Notes: a model not told the origin generated them from the letters alone. A stretch of 64,000 nt of DNA from Bacillus sp. FJAT-25509 (GCF_001420605.1 NZ_LJIZ01000032.1:62001-126000), one strand, 5' to 3'; shown: positions 8,172-16,539, counted from the stretch's first letter. Numbers and translations: made by a program.

Positions 8172-9004
8172 TGGATTTTTTTCATTATGATTTTCTGAGA
8201 AATACATTAATCACTGGTATGATTATTGGAGTTATGGCTCCTTTATTAGGTGTATTTGTTGTATTTAGGAGATTATCACTTATTTCTGATGCGTTGAGTC
8301 ACGTGACTTTATCAGGAGTTGCAGCAAGTCTTTTACTTGAAAAGTATTTCTTTACATCTGGTTTTGTTAGCCCTTTATTTATGGGGATGACATTTTCAGT
8401 TGCAGGAGCATTTTTAATTGAAAAATTAAGAAGTGTTTATAAACATTATCAAGAGTTAGCAATTCCAATCATTCTTTCAGGAGGAATGGGATTAGGTGTT
8501 ATTTTAATTTCATTAGCTAATGGATTTAATACAGATCTATTTAGTTATTTGTTCGGTAGTGTTAGTGCTGTGTCACAAGAAGATTTAATTACTGTCATAA
8601 TTATAGCTGTTTTTGTAGTAATATCTATTATAGTACTTTATAAAGAATTGTTCCTATTATCATTTGATGAAGAATATGCAGTTGCTTCAGGTATAAATGC
8701 AAAATGGATTCATTACTTGTTTATTTTATTAGTTGCTTTAGTAGTATCCATTTCAATGAGAGTTGTAGGTGTTTTATTAGTATCTTCTCTAATGACTTTA
8801 CCAGTAGCATCGAGTATACGAATTTCGAAGGGGTTTAAGCAAACAATCATCTTTTCAATTATTTTCGGAGAGTTTTCAGTAGTTGCAGGTATTTTGCTTT
8901 CTTATAATTTAAATCTAGCGCCTGGTGGTACGATTGTGATCCTGCAAATCCTTATTCTTATTTTTACTTTAGGTTTGAAGAAGTTAAGAACAAGTCAAAG
9001 GTAG
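8168..9004 (+). CDS. znuB: Zinc ABC transporter, permease protein
   Basis: Integral membrane permease of the ABC-3 metal transporter family, 278 residues with about eight transmembrane helices. Family features include the early motif LLGVFVVFRRLSLISDALSH, the central GSVSAVS segment and the loop SMRVVGVLLVSSLMTLPVA. The start overlaps the znuC stop (ATGA arrangement) with GGGGGAG upstream, which implies translational coupling. Together with ZnuC and a separately encoded binding protein it would import zinc across the cytoplasmic membrane. Confidence 0.93.
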   Translation: MMDFFHYDFLRNTLITGMIIGVMAPLLGVFVVFRRLSLISDALSHVTLSGVAASLLLEKYFFTSGFVSPLFMGMTFSVAGAFLIEKLRSVYKHYQELAIPIILSGGMGLGVILISLANGFNTDLFSYLFGSVSAVSQEDLITVIIIAVFVVISIIVLYKELFLLSFDEEYAVASGINAKWIHYLFILLVALVVSISMRVVGVLLVSSLMTLPVASSIRISKGFKQTIIFSIIFGEFSVVAGILLSYNLNLAPGGTIVILQILILIFTLGLKKLRTSQR

Positions 9005-9011
9005 TGATTAA

Positions 9012-9422
9012 ATGAAATTAGCAGATGCATCAAAATTATTAAAAGAAAGAGGCTTTAAAAATACGCCTAAACGATATGATATGCTTGAATATATTTTTAG
9101 GCAAAATAAATATGTAACTGCAAGAGATATTCAACAAGCATTAATAGATAAATACAAAGGCCTTAGCTTTGATACAATTTATCGCAATTTATCTACGTTT
9201 ATTGAAGTAGATGTAGTGGAAGTTACGGAACTAGATGGTGAAAAGCGTTTTCGATCAAAGTGCTCTTCTTCAGAGCATCATCATCATTTTATTTGTTTAG
9301 ATTGTGGTAATACAAAAAGTATTTATCGATGTCCTATGGAAAATTTATCTGTTGATTTACCTGGTTATACAGTACAAAGCCATAAATTTGAAATATACGG
9401 ACTATGTCCAGAATGTAGTTGA
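9012..9422 (+). CDS. zur: Zinc uptake regulator, Fur family
   Basis: Fur-family repressor of 136 residues: an N-terminal winged helix (about residues 1-80, with GLSFDTIYRNLSTF as the recognition region) and a C-terminal dimerisation and metal domain. It has the structural zinc site cysteines CLDCG and CPEC and the His-rich loop EHHHHFICL of the regulatory site. It begins 7 bases after znuB, in the same operon, so Zur would autoregulate with the transporter. B. subtilis zur (yqfV) lies at the equivalent place. Fur and PerR are less likely because of this linkage. Confidence 0.93.
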   Translation: MKLADASKLLKERGFKNTPKRYDMLEYIFRQNKYVTARDIQQALIDKYKGLSFDTIYRNLSTFIEVDVVEVTELDGEKRFRSKCSSSEHHHHFICLDCGNTKSIYRCPMENLSVDLPGYTVQSHKFEIYGLCPECS

Positions 9423-9437
9423 ATTCCAACCACTTTT

Positions 9438-9475
9438 AGAGAGTACAAATAGTACTCTCTATTTTATTTTAGGGA
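9438..9475 (+). terminator. Terminator after zur
   Basis: A 9-bp perfect stem (9438-9446 with 9452-9460) and 5-nt loop are followed by a T-rich tail. Confidence 0.85.
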
Positions 9476-9583
9476 TAAGATCTAATTTTTAAAATGTATT
9501 ACATAATTTACCAATTTCGTATATACTTAAATTAGAAATGAAGAATTATTTAATGTACATTGATAAAACTAAGGAGTAAAAAT

Positions 9584-9757
9584 ATGGAAAATATAGCTAT
9601 AGGAGATTTAATCTTTCAGTTGATTGTATTTTTAATACCGGTTGCTATTATTATTTTTGTTGTATTTATTTATCGATCTACTAAGAATAATAGGGTTCAA
9701 ATGCAGAGACTTGAGGCAAAGCTTGATAAAATAAACGAAGACATAAAAAAAGATTAG
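9584..9757 (+). CDS. Small single-pass membrane protein, DUF4083-like
   Basis: A 57-residue protein with one N-terminal transmembrane helix (about residues 8-31, LIVFLIPVAIIIFVVFIY) and a charged C-terminal half predicted as a short coiled coil (MQRLEAKLDKINEDI). It resembles the small DUF4083-type proteins of Bacillus, whose function is unknown. The ATG at 9584 follows AAGGAG at ideal spacing; an upstream in-frame ATG lacks a ribosome binding site. It appears monocistronic, with a hairpin terminator just after. Confidence 0.7.
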   Translation: MENIAIGDLIFQLIVFLIPVAIIIFVVFIYRSTKNNRVQMQRLEAKLDKINEDIKKD

Positions 9758-9780
9758 TAGACTATATTCCAAGTTTCTAA

Positions 9781-9805
9781 AGACAATATATTATTGTCTT
9801 TTTTT
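9781..9805 (+). terminator. Terminator after the small membrane protein gene
   Basis: An 8-bp stem (9781-9788 with 9792-9799) is followed by seven T residues. Confidence 0.8.
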
Positions 9806-9832
9806 CATTTATAAGGTATAGTAAGTTTCAAC

Positions 9833-9859
9833 ATATGTTTAAATGTTTAAACATATAAT
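9833..9859 (+). promoter_or_regulatory. Operator-like inverted repeat over a -10 box, SDR gene
   Basis: Two exact 10-bp arms (9833-9842 and 9847-9856) surround 4 nt and overlap TATAAT at 9854-9859. A repressor bound here would block the promoter of the dehydrogenase gene. No regulator gene is adjacent and the -35 box is poor. Confidence 0.45.
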
Positions 9860-9915
9860 CTTAATTGAAATTAAATGATAAATAATATAAATGTGAAGAG
9901 CAGGGAGACAAAAAG

Positions 9916-10698
9916 ATGAAATCAAATGAGACCGTATTAATTACAGGAGCGTCTGGAGGAATTGGTAAAGAATTAGCTATTTTATTTGCAAAAGATGGAT
10001 TCGACTTAGTTTTAGTAGCTAGATCAATTGATAATTTGTTAAAAGTAAAAAATGAAATTGAATCAATGTCGAATGTAAAGATTCAGCTATTTTCAAAGGA
10101 TTTATCTAAGGAAGATGAAATAGTTTCTTTAGAAAAGGAATTAAATGCTGAAAATATTCAAGTTGATTATTTAGTGAATAATGCTGGATTTGGATTATTT
10201 GGGGAGTTTGCAGCTACAAATTTAGACGAAGAGTTAAACATGATTGATTTAAATATACGTACAGTTACACATCTGACAAAACTGTTTTTAAAAGGGATGA
10301 TTGAACGAAATAAAGGTGGGGTGATGAATATTGCTTCTACAGCAGCATTTCAACCAGGGCCTTTAATGGCAGTTTACTATGCATCAAAGTCCTATGTTCT
10401 TTCTTTTACAGAAGCACTTTCGAATGAAATGAAAGGAACAAATATTAAAGTAACAGCTGTTTGTCCTGGTGCAACAGAAACGGATTTTGGAAAACGTGCT
10501 AATATGCATGAATCAAATTTATTCCAAAGTGGAGTAGGGAATGTAAAAGATGTTGCTAAAGTAGCATATAGGGGATTTAAAGATGGAAAGACAATTGTGA
10601 TTCCTGGAATGACAAATAAAATACTAGCAAATTCTGTTCGATTCATGCCAAGAAAATTAGTTACGAATGTTGTAAGGTATATCCAAAGAAGAATATAA
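9916..10698 (+). CDS. Short-chain dehydrogenase/reductase, DltE-like
   Basis: A classical NAD(P)-dependent short-chain dehydrogenase of 260 residues with a Rossmann fold. It shows the cofactor motif TGASGGIG (residues 10-17), an Arg-containing VLVARS favouring NADP(H), NNAG in the central strand, and the catalytic set Ser (NIASTAAF), Tyr and Lys (YYASKSY). PGATETDFG is the usual loop after the active site. It belongs to the DltE/COG0300 group; the substrate cannot be read from sequence. The ATG follows GCAGGGAG. The gene stands alone, with an operator-like inverted repeat in its promoter and a strong terminator after it. Confidence 0.9.
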   Translation: MKSNETVLITGASGGIGKELAILFAKDGFDLVLVARSIDNLLKVKNEIESMSNVKIQLFSKDLSKEDEIVSLEKELNAENIQVDYLVNNAGFGLFGEFAATNLDEELNMIDLNIRTVTHLTKLFLKGMIERNKGGVMNIASTAAFQPGPLMAVYYASKSYVLSFTEALSNEMKGTNIKVTAVCPGATETDFGKRANMHESNLFQSGVGNVKDVAKVAYRGFKDGKTIVIPGMTNKILANSVRFMPRKLVTNVVRYIQRRI

Positions 10699-10704
10699 TT
10701 GATC

Positions 10705-10737
10705 AAAACGACTCAGTCCTTGACCGAGTCGTTTTTT
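10705..10737 (+). terminator. Terminator after the SDR gene
   Basis: A 10-bp stem (10705-10714 with 10726-10735) extends inward by three more pairs and ends in TTTTTT. Confidence 0.88.
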
Positions 10738-10833
10738 GCAGCTAAATTATGTATGAATTTCTAATTAAGAATTTTTTGAAACCTGGAAGTTTAGAACTTG
10801 TAAAAATTAAACAAGCAATTATTCACTAATAGA

Positions 10834-11265
10834 TTATTGCTGCCCGGCAGGGTGTGTAAATACTTGGAATAATACGCCAAATTTGTCGACTACTTTACCA
10901 TAACATGGGCTAAATCCAGTATCTTGTAAAGGTAATTCTACTTCACCGCCATCTGAAAGGCCTTCAAAAAATCTTTTTGAAATTTCAATTTCATTTGTAG
11001 AAATACAAATTGTTACTTGGTTTCCACTTTGGAATGGGTAACCAGGATAAGTATCTGAAACCATTAATACTGATTCTCCGATTTGGATCGTTGCGTGCAT
11101 GATTAAATTCTTAGCATCAGACGGTATTTTTCCTTCTGAGTCGTCTCCAACTTCTCCATAAGTTTGACTAAATAATACCTTAGCATCAAGTGCTTTTTCA
11201 TAAAAATTAATTGCTTCTTGAGCATTTCCATCCATGATTAAATAAGGGATTAATTCTAATGACAT
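10834..11265 (-). CDS. VOC family protein, PhnB-like
   Basis: A 143-residue protein of the vicinal oxygen chelate superfamily (PhnB/YjdN-like, related to glyoxalases). Visible features are IPYLIMDGNAQEAINFYEKAL at the N-terminus, SLMVSDT-like ESVLMVSDTYPG, QVTICISTNEIE and the end FGVLFQVFTHP. These proteins are often labelled 3-demethylubiquinone-9 methyltransferase-like, but no such activity is expected in this organism; the function is unknown. The ATG at 11265 has AAGGAGTG eight bases upstream; a GTG two codons earlier is too close to that site. It has no obvious partner genes. Confidence 0.85.
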   Translation of the reverse strand: MSLELIPYLIMDGNAQEAINFYEKALDAKVLFSQTYGEVGDDSEGKIPSDAKNLIMHATIQIGESVLMVSDTYPGYPFQSGNQVTICISTNEIEISKRFFEGLSDGGEVELPLQDTGFSPCYGKVVDKFGVLFQVFTHPAGQQ

Positions 11266-11564
11266 GTCCACTACACTCCTTGTTTAAAAATTAAATTGTG
11301 AATTGAAAAAAATATGACTTAAATAGTCTAAAACGCTTGTCTAACTATTACCATATTCTATTCTATTCATATCTAAATTATAAAATAGAGAACATGCGTT
11401 TGCAATATAGATTATTTTAAATTTTTTTCGACATAAAAAGGGAACTTTTGTTCTTTTTTAATTGTTGTTTTATCCGTTAAATAAAGGGGAATTCCCTCTA
11501 TTGTTGAATAGTATGCATTAGGGCAAGATGTTTAATAAACTTATAGCCTAGGAGGCTGAGTGGT
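11266..11564. other. AT-rich intergenic region
   Basis: This holds the divergent start regions of the VOC gene and the membrane protein gene. A short GC-containing palindrome (AGGGGAATTCCCT) lies near 11486-11499. I see no gene or strong promoter. Confidence 0.35.
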
Positions 11565-12020
11565 TTGCAGGAGCTCAAAAAATATAGAAGAAATGTCTTC
11601 TTATTATTGTTTGTTATACTTATTTCATTTATAGGACATTTTGCGAACTCATTGCCAATTGTTAGCAGAAGAATCTTAGAAGGGATTTTTTGGCTTTCGC
11701 TAATTAGTTGTTTTGGAATTATTACAAATGGAGTAATAAAGTTTAGCCAAAAAATCGGTAAGTTAGCATACTTTTTTGTTTTAGGTAGTTTAATTAGTGC
11801 AATTTTTGCGTTTACGGTCGAAACTTTAAATACAATAAAAGTTATCTCATTTTATATTTATTATATTTGTCTTTTTGCAAGTTTAATTACTGGTGTAATA
11901 GCAATTATAAAAGAAGAAAAAGGGTTAGCAAAATTATCAGGATTTATATTGATGTTCGTATTTGGATTAATTTTTGTGTGTACTTTTATTGTGTGGAATA
12001 TAAATGGTGCTCAGTATTAA
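11565..12020 (+). CDS. Hypothetical five-helix membrane protein
   Basis: I do not recognise the family. The 151-residue protein is almost entirely hydrophobic, with five predicted transmembrane helices: about residues 10-30, 37-60, 66-88, 93-115 and 122-146. A short basic N-terminus (KKYRRN) is likely cytosolic. There are no conserved charged residues inside the helices that would suggest a transporter. The start is TTG, nine bases after AGGAGG. It stands alone between the VOC and rocB-like genes; codon use looks like that of its neighbours. Confidence 0.7.
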   Translation: MQELKKYRRNVFLLLFVILISFIGHFANSLPIVSRRILEGIFWLSLISCFGIITNGVIKFSQKIGKLAYFFVLGSLISAIFAFTVETLNTIKVISFYIYYICLFASLITGVIAIIKEEKGLAKLSGFILMFVFGLIFVCTFIVWNINGAQY

Positions 12021-12133
12021 GCATCAGACTGTCTACTAAGCGCCTGCAAGTAGTCTGACATTCAAGATTTTTAGATACTTTGACTAAAGACAATTTTAAA
12101 TATTAATTTAGGATGCTATTAATTCAATTTTTT

Positions 12134-12157
12134 CCATCTAGAAATAGATGGTTTTTT
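12134..12157 (+). terminator. Terminator downstream of the membrane protein gene
   Basis: A 7-bp stem (12134-12140 with 12145-12151) with a 4-nt loop precedes TTTTTT. It lies 113 bases after the stop. An imperfect bulged hairpin is also present at 12024-12058. Confidence 0.75.
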
Positions 12158-12289
12158 ATTTTTTACCGTTTCTACTATTTAAAAAAGGTATTCAGTCACA
12201 TTTCTAGAATAGGTGAATTATTGATCGAATTACCCATTACAATTAGAGATCTTTAAAATTAAATTACAGAATGATTATGGGGGACAAAT

Positions 12290-13900
12290 ATGAATAAGAT
12301 GTTATGGAATTCACCTGAAAACTTGAAAAAATTACTTACAGAGCTAGTTAGCTGGAAAAGTATAACGCTAACAGATGGCGAACGGCAATTTCCAGTAAAT
12401 TTATTTAAAAAGCTATCTGCTTTACAATATTTTAAAGATTTACCGCATCAACTGAAGTTGCATGATTCAGATAAAGGTCGGAAATTTTTAACTGCATTGT
12501 ATAAACGGCCAGATATAAAGGATACGATTTGTCTTATAAGTCATTTTGATACAGTAAATACAGAAGAATATGGTGAGCTTGAACATTTGTCTACAAATAC
12601 AGAGGATTTAACAAATGCTTTTCAAGAACGGATAAATGAATTATCAAAAGATGTTCAAAGTGATTTGAATTCTGGTGAATATTTATTTGGTCGTGGTTCG
12701 ATGGATATGAAAATGGGACTTGCGATGCATATGAGTATTATTGAGAAAGCTAGTATTGAGGAATGGCCAATAAATCTTTTATTATTAACCGTTCCTGATG
12801 AAGAGGTAAATTCAGCTGGAATGCGTGATGCGGTCTCAACACTTGTAAATCTTCAGGAAGAATATGATTTGAATTTCAAATTATTTTTAAATGGTGAGCC
12901 TGTATTTTCACAAGAACCGGGAGATCCAAAGTATTATATTTACTCTGGTACAATTGGTAAAATAATGCCAGCAGCATTATTTTATGGGAAAGAAACACAT
13001 GCTGGAGAACCATTAAGTGGCGTAACCTCTCCATATATTGCATCCTTTTTAACTAGAAAAATGGAGTGGAATGAGGAGTTTCAAGAGATTGATTTTGGTG
13101 AGAAGACTCCGCTACCTGTTACATTACAGCAGAAGGATTTGAGGTTAGAGTATTCGACTCAAACGCCATTTCGTTCATGTGCGCTATACAATGTGTTTTT
13201 AATGAAAAGAAATGCTTCTGAAGTCTTTAATTTATTCGAAAAAATAGCACAAGAAGCTGCTGAAGAATGTAATTTTGAATATGAAAAGATTTGTAATAGA
13301 CATAACGTAAATCCGGTTGGAAAAGTAAAGGTTATCCAATATACAGACTTGCAGCAATATGCTATCAGGAAGCTCGGCGAGGATTATGTGTTGAACCTTA
13401 AAAAAGAAATTCATTCGCACAATGAGTGGGATGATCGTGAGAAGTCCTTTAGAATTGCAGACAATTTAATGATTGAATGTCAGGAGCTTGCGCCTGCTAT
13501 GATCATTTTATTTGCACCACCTTACTATCCAGCAATAAATTCTACTGGAGATGAGTTAGTGGAGCAGTGTATAAAATTTTCTTCAGAGCTTGCTAGTAAT
13601 CAGTTTAATTTACCAGTAAAACGTATTCACTATTTTAATGGAATAAGTGACTTAAGTTATGTAAATTACAGTGATTCGCTTGGCGGATGGACAGCATTCG
13701 AGTTGAACACACCAGTATGGGGAGATAGTTATACTTTACCTTTTAGCTTAATGGGAAAATTAAATGCTCCTGTGTTAAATATCGGACCGTTCGGAAAAGA
13801 TGCACATAAGTTAACTGAGAGGTTACATATGAGAAATGCATTTGAAGAAGTGCCTTATATAGTAGAAGAAGTGATTCATATGATTAGTAAAATGAAATGA
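12290..13900 (+). CDS. rocB: RocB-like M20 family peptidase
   Basis: A zinc-dependent hydrolase of the M20/M25/M40 family, 536 residues, closest in layout to RocB, linked to arginine use in B. subtilis although its exact substrate is not established. The metal site is visible: His and Asp in SHFDTV (about residue 84), Asp in GRGSMDMK and the DEE pair in VPDEEV. A long C-terminal part is typical of RocB rather than of small dipeptidases. Here it is not next to roc catabolic genes, so a role in arginine breakdown is only inferred. The ATG follows GGGGGAC, and a strong terminator follows the gene. Confidence 0.82.
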   Translation: MNKMLWNSPENLKKLLTELVSWKSITLTDGERQFPVNLFKKLSALQYFKDLPHQLKLHDSDKGRKFLTALYKRPDIKDTICLISHFDTVNTEEYGELEHLSTNTEDLTNAFQERINELSKDVQSDLNSGEYLFGRGSMDMKMGLAMHMSIIEKASIEEWPINLLLLTVPDEEVNSAGMRDAVSTLVNLQEEYDLNFKLFLNGEPVFSQEPGDPKYYIYSGTIGKIMPAALFYGKETHAGEPLSGVTSPYIASFLTRKMEWNEEFQEIDFGEKTPLPVTLQQKDLRLEYSTQTPFRSCALYNVFLMKRNASEVFNLFEKIAQEAAEECNFEYEKICNRHNVNPVGKVKVIQYTDLQQYAIRKLGEDYVLNLKKEIHSHNEWDDREKSFRIADNLMIECQELAPAMIILFAPPYYPAINSTGDELVEQCIKFSSELASNQFNLPVKRIHYFNGISDLSYVNYSDSLGGWTAFELNTPVWGDSYTLPFSLMGKLNAPVLNIGPFGKDAHKLTERLHMRNAFEEVPYIVEEVIHMISKMK

Positions 13901-13906
13901 TAAAAG

Positions 13907-13944
13907 GACCTTCTAATTCCAAAAAATTAGAAGGTCTTTTTTTT
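13907..13944 (+). terminator. Terminator after the rocB-like gene
   Basis: A perfect 12-bp stem (13907-13918 with 13925-13936) is followed by eight T residues. Confidence 0.92.
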
Positions 13945-14074
13945 AGTATTCTATTTCTTCAATATCCTTTGGCTGCGGAAGTGGTTGGTTATTTTTTTGG
14001 TTCTGATTTACAATACTTATTTCGTCTTCTTTTCTTTCTCTTATAATGCTGTTTTGCTTTTCGTGATTTTTCAA
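13943..14074 (-). CDS. Small hypothetical protein, 43 aa
   Basis: A short frame on the minus strand begins with TTG eight bases after AAGGGAG and encodes a hydrophilic peptide: MKNHEKQNSIIRERKEDE, then an Asn/Gln-rich stretch, then PLPQPKDIEEIEY. It has no membrane segment and appears disordered. The good ribosome binding site and sensible composition suggest a real gene. No family is recognised and there is no promoter evidence. Its stop codon overlaps the T-run of the rocB terminator. Confidence 0.45.
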   Translation of the reverse strand: MKNHEKQNSIIRERKEDEISIVNQNQKNNQPLPQPKDIEEIEY

Positions 14075-14173
14075 ATTATTTGCTCCCTTCTCTTCGAATA
14101 CAGTTAATTTGTGCAAAATTAACTAATTTATTAGAAGATTGAGGAGGAAAATGTCATGGCATGGCCAATTTGT

Positions 14174-14938
14174 TTAACCTTTCATTTCTGCTTTTTGATT
14201 AAATAGATGATTAAAAATTGATTGCCACTCTTCTTGATTTTTTATTTCAGTTACACAAATTCTATGATTTTTGGTTACTTTTAATTGGTGATCTGATAAT
14301 GAAATTCTTCCTTCTTTCGTTAATAAGTTGACGATTTTATATTGGGTGAAAATTGTTTCTTTACTAGTTTGGAAGTAATGAAATTGTTCTTCGAATTGTT
14401 GTAGCTGCTTAGGAATAATTGAAATGAATAATAAGTCATTCCAAGTTCCATTAAACTTTTGAAGTATGAAGTTCGAATTGTCTTGTTCAATCATTCGATA
14501 GGATCCATTTGGATCTGAGTATTCATAATGGTCATGAAGCAAGAGGGGTTCTAAAAAACCGCCACCAATTCCTACGTCTGCGAGATAATTTTGATCGTTA
14601 ATTTTTACTAATATAGATAAATGTGAGAATTCAGGATTCCAACATTGTTTTTCTTCATTCCAAAATTTGGTTGAAATAAATGATACATTAAAACCTAATT
14701 CCTGTAAGACTGAAAAAAGTAACGAATTCGTTTCAAAACAAATCCCACCTCGCTTACCTGTAGCTATTTTTTTCATAATTTTTGAAGGATTCATTGAGAG
14801 CGGAATTTGAGAAATAATATCGATATTTTCAAATGGTATTGAAAGTAAATGATGCTTATGAATTTGTTTTAATGAGGAATATGAAATTGTTTGGATTTGT
14901 TTTAAACGGATGTGTTTAAAATATGACTCGATTAGCAT
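14174..14938 (-). CDS. Arylamine N-acetyltransferase
   Basis: NAT-family enzyme of 254 residues that transfers acetyl from acetyl-CoA to arylamines or hydrazines. The Cys-His-Asp triad is in place: C67 in KRGGICFE, H106 in FSHLSIL and D121 in YLADVGIGG. The N-terminal SIPFENIDI is also typical. I placed the start at the ATG at 14938, five bases after GGAGG. A longer frame adds about 39 hydrophobic residues from AT-rich DNA without a ribosome binding site, which would be wrong for this cytosolic enzyme. No terminator is obvious, and the gene is divergent from the sulfate transporter region. Confidence 0.88.
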   Translation of the reverse strand: MLIESYFKHIRLKQIQTISYSSLKQIHKHHLLSIPFENIDIISQIPLSMNPSKIMKKIATGKRGGICFETNSLLFSVLQELGFNVSFISTKFWNEEKQCWNPEFSHLSILVKINDQNYLADVGIGGGFLEPLLLHDHYEYSDPNGSYRMIEQDNSNFILQKFNGTWNDLLFISIIPKQLQQFEEQFHYFQTSKETIFTQYKIVNLLTKEGRISLSDHQLKVTKNHRICVTEIKNQEEWQSIFNHLFNQKAEMKG

Positions 14939-15048
14939 GAAATCCTCCATAAAATTTAATGTAAATAGTAAATATAATGAGTATACAATGAGGCATGTAT
15001 AAAAAGTGAATAATAAGAGAAATAATTTTAAAAATTCTAAAATCATAG

Positions 15049-15077
15049 TTGACACATAGGAATAGTGTGTTTATTAT
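15049..15077 (+). promoter_or_regulatory. Strong sigma-A promoter upstream of an orphan terminator
   Basis: A consensus TTGACA (15049-15054) and TATTAT (15072-15077) are 17 bp apart. Transcription would start near 15084 and run into the terminator at 15121-15156 before any gene. Confidence 0.65.
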
Positions 15078-15083
15078 TAAGCT

Positions 15084-15156
15084 TATATAAAAATTCAATA
15101 TGGCTGATTGGAAGACCAAAGGCCCTTAACTATTTTCATTAGTTAAGGGTCTTTTT
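15084..15156 (+). ncRNA. Candidate short RNA or terminated leader of about 70 nt
   Basis: The stretch from the predicted start near 15084 to the end of the T-run contains a TTGG-AAGA-CCAA hairpin and the terminator, but no gene. An ATG at 15104 opens a nine-codon frame that stops within the terminator stem, but it lacks a ribosome binding site. It could be an independent small RNA or an attenuated leader for the sulfate transporter about 230 bases on. It is too short for a SAM riboswitch. It matches no RNA family I recognise. Confidence 0.35.
15121..15156 (+). terminator. Orphan terminator upstream of sbp
   Basis: A 10-bp perfect stem (15123-15132 with 15140-15149), extended by a G-U and a G-C pair, ends in TCTTTTT. 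It lies between divergent genes, so it serves no annotated plus-strand gene. Confidence 0.8.
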
Positions 15157-15157
15157 G

Positions 15158-15289
15158 CACTTTAAAAATGATAAATTGGCAGCGATGAAGAGTACTCGCC
15201 ATAGCTGCTGATTATAGGAATAAAGTATAAGTGCAACTACGTCTCTGCTTTCGCTTAAAAGGCTAGGCAATCGACGAGTTTTCTTTATA
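15158..15289 (+). repeat. Dispersed 131-bp repeat, copy B
   Basis: The second copy of the element at 3874-4004, beginning directly after the T-run of the orphan terminator. The 25-bp core at 15215-15239 is identical. The first hairpin keeps its pairing (GGCAGC with GCTGC) although the bases differ from copy A, while the second hairpin is partly eroded. Confidence 0.8.
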
Positions 15290-15382
15290 TTTGTGCCTTA
15301 AAGGGGAGATTTTAATGTGTTGAAGTGTAGGGATGGGTACAAATAAAAATCGGAAAATTGAAATTGAGAGGGGCAGATCATT

Positions 15383-16432
15383 GTGGGGGCAAAGAAATGG
15401 ATTATTAGCTCGGTAGTTGTTGTATTAGCAGTTTCAGGAGTGTTATATGCAACCTTGAAAGACGATAAATCTGAGGCAACCAATACTGAAGCAGCAAATA
15501 AAAAAGTAGAATTGTTAAATGTTTCTTATGATCCAACTCGCGAATTATATGAAAGTTATAATAAAGCTTTTAGTAAATATTGGGAAAAAGAACATAACCA
15601 AACTGTCACAATTAAACAGTCACATGGTGGTTCTGGAAAACAAGCTAGGGCAGTAATCGACGGTTTAGATGCTGATGTAGTAACACTGGCTCTTGGATAT
15701 GATATTGACTCGATCAATGAAAAGGCACAACTATTATCCCCTAATTGGCAAAAAGAATTTGAATACAATTCAACGCCTTATACATCAACAATTGTTTTTT
15801 TAGTAAGGAAAGGAAATCCGAAAAATATTAAGGATTGGGATGATTTAACGAAAAAAGGAGTTCAAGTAATTACTCCAAATCCAAAAACTTCAGGTGGTGC
15901 AAGATGGAATTATTTAGCTGCTTGGGGCTATGCAGATAAAAAATATAATGGTGATGAGAAAAAAGTAAAAGCATTTATGAAGAAATTATATAAAAACGTT
16001 CCAGTTTTAGATACTGGGGCACGTGGTTCAACAACTACATTTGTTGAAAAAGGAATTGGAGATGTATTAATAGCTTGGGAAAATGAAGCATTACTTTCAG
16101 TGAAGGAATTAGGTGAGGGGAAATATAAAATTGTTTACCCTTCGATTAGTATTCTAGCTGAACCACCTGTTGCGGTTGTAGATAAAAATGTGAAGGAAAA
16201 GAAAACTGAAGAAGTGGCAAAGGGCTACTTATCTTATCTTTATAGTAAAGAAGGTCAAAAAATCATTGCCGAAAATTATTATCGTCCGAGAGATAAAGAG
16301 ATTCTCGCTAAATATAGTAAACAATATCCTAGCCTACCATTGCTAACAATTGATAAAGATTTCGGAGGATGGGCGAAAGCTCAATCGAAGCATTTTGATG
16401 ATGGTGGAGTATTTGACCAAATTTATCAATAA
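15383..16432 (+). CDS. sbp: Sulfate ABC transporter, substrate-binding protein
   Basis: Extracytoplasmic sulfate/thiosulfate-binding protein of 349 residues. Family motifs are visible: [11 protein letters not shown] after the N-terminus, [33 protein letters not shown] and YYRPRD near the C-terminus. It has one hydrophobic N-terminal segment (residues 6-23), but that segment contains no lipobox cysteine. It may therefore be anchored by an uncleaved signal or released by signal peptidase I, unlike most Gram-positive binding proteins. The start is GTG after GAGAGGGG. It heads the cysT-cysW-cysA cluster on the same strand. Confidence 0.93.
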   Translation: MGAKKWIISSVVVVLAVSGVLYATLKDDKSEATNTEAANKKVELLNVSYDPTRELYESYNKAFSKYWEKEHNQTVTIKQSHGGSGKQARAVIDGLDADVVTLALGYDIDSINEKAQLLSPNWQKEFEYNSTPYTSTIVFLVRKGNPKNIKDWDDLTKKGVQVITPNPKTSGGARWNYLAAWGYADKKYNGDEKKVKAFMKKLYKNVPVLDTGARGSTTTFVEKGIGDVLIAWENEALLSVKELGEGKYKIVYPSISILAEPPVAVVDKNVKEKKTEEVAKGYLSYLYSKEGQKIIAENYYRPRDKEILAKYSKQYPSLPLLTIDKDFGGWAKAQSKHFDDGGVFDQIYQ

Positions 16433-16539
16433 TCACGTAATTGAAAAATAAGGAGGACATTGGACTTTATTGGGCGTTTTACTAGAGCTTAAGCCAAGTC
16501 TTCTTTATTTGATTTTTATTTTAAGGAGGATTGACATAA

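Noticed and set aside
14939-15055. N-terminal hydrophobic extension of the arylamine N-acetyltransferase
   Set aside because: The stretch is AT-rich, lacks a ribosome binding site, and the family begins at the ATG preceded by GGAGG.
15104-15133. Nine-codon leader peptide frame ending in the terminator stem
   Set aside because: No ribosome binding site precedes it and it contains no Cys or Met run that would suit sulfur attenuation.
15084-15382. SAM riboswitch (S-box) before the sulfate transporter
   Set aside because: The terminated leader is only about 70 nt and lacks the conserved S-box core; the rest of the spacer is the dispersed repeat.
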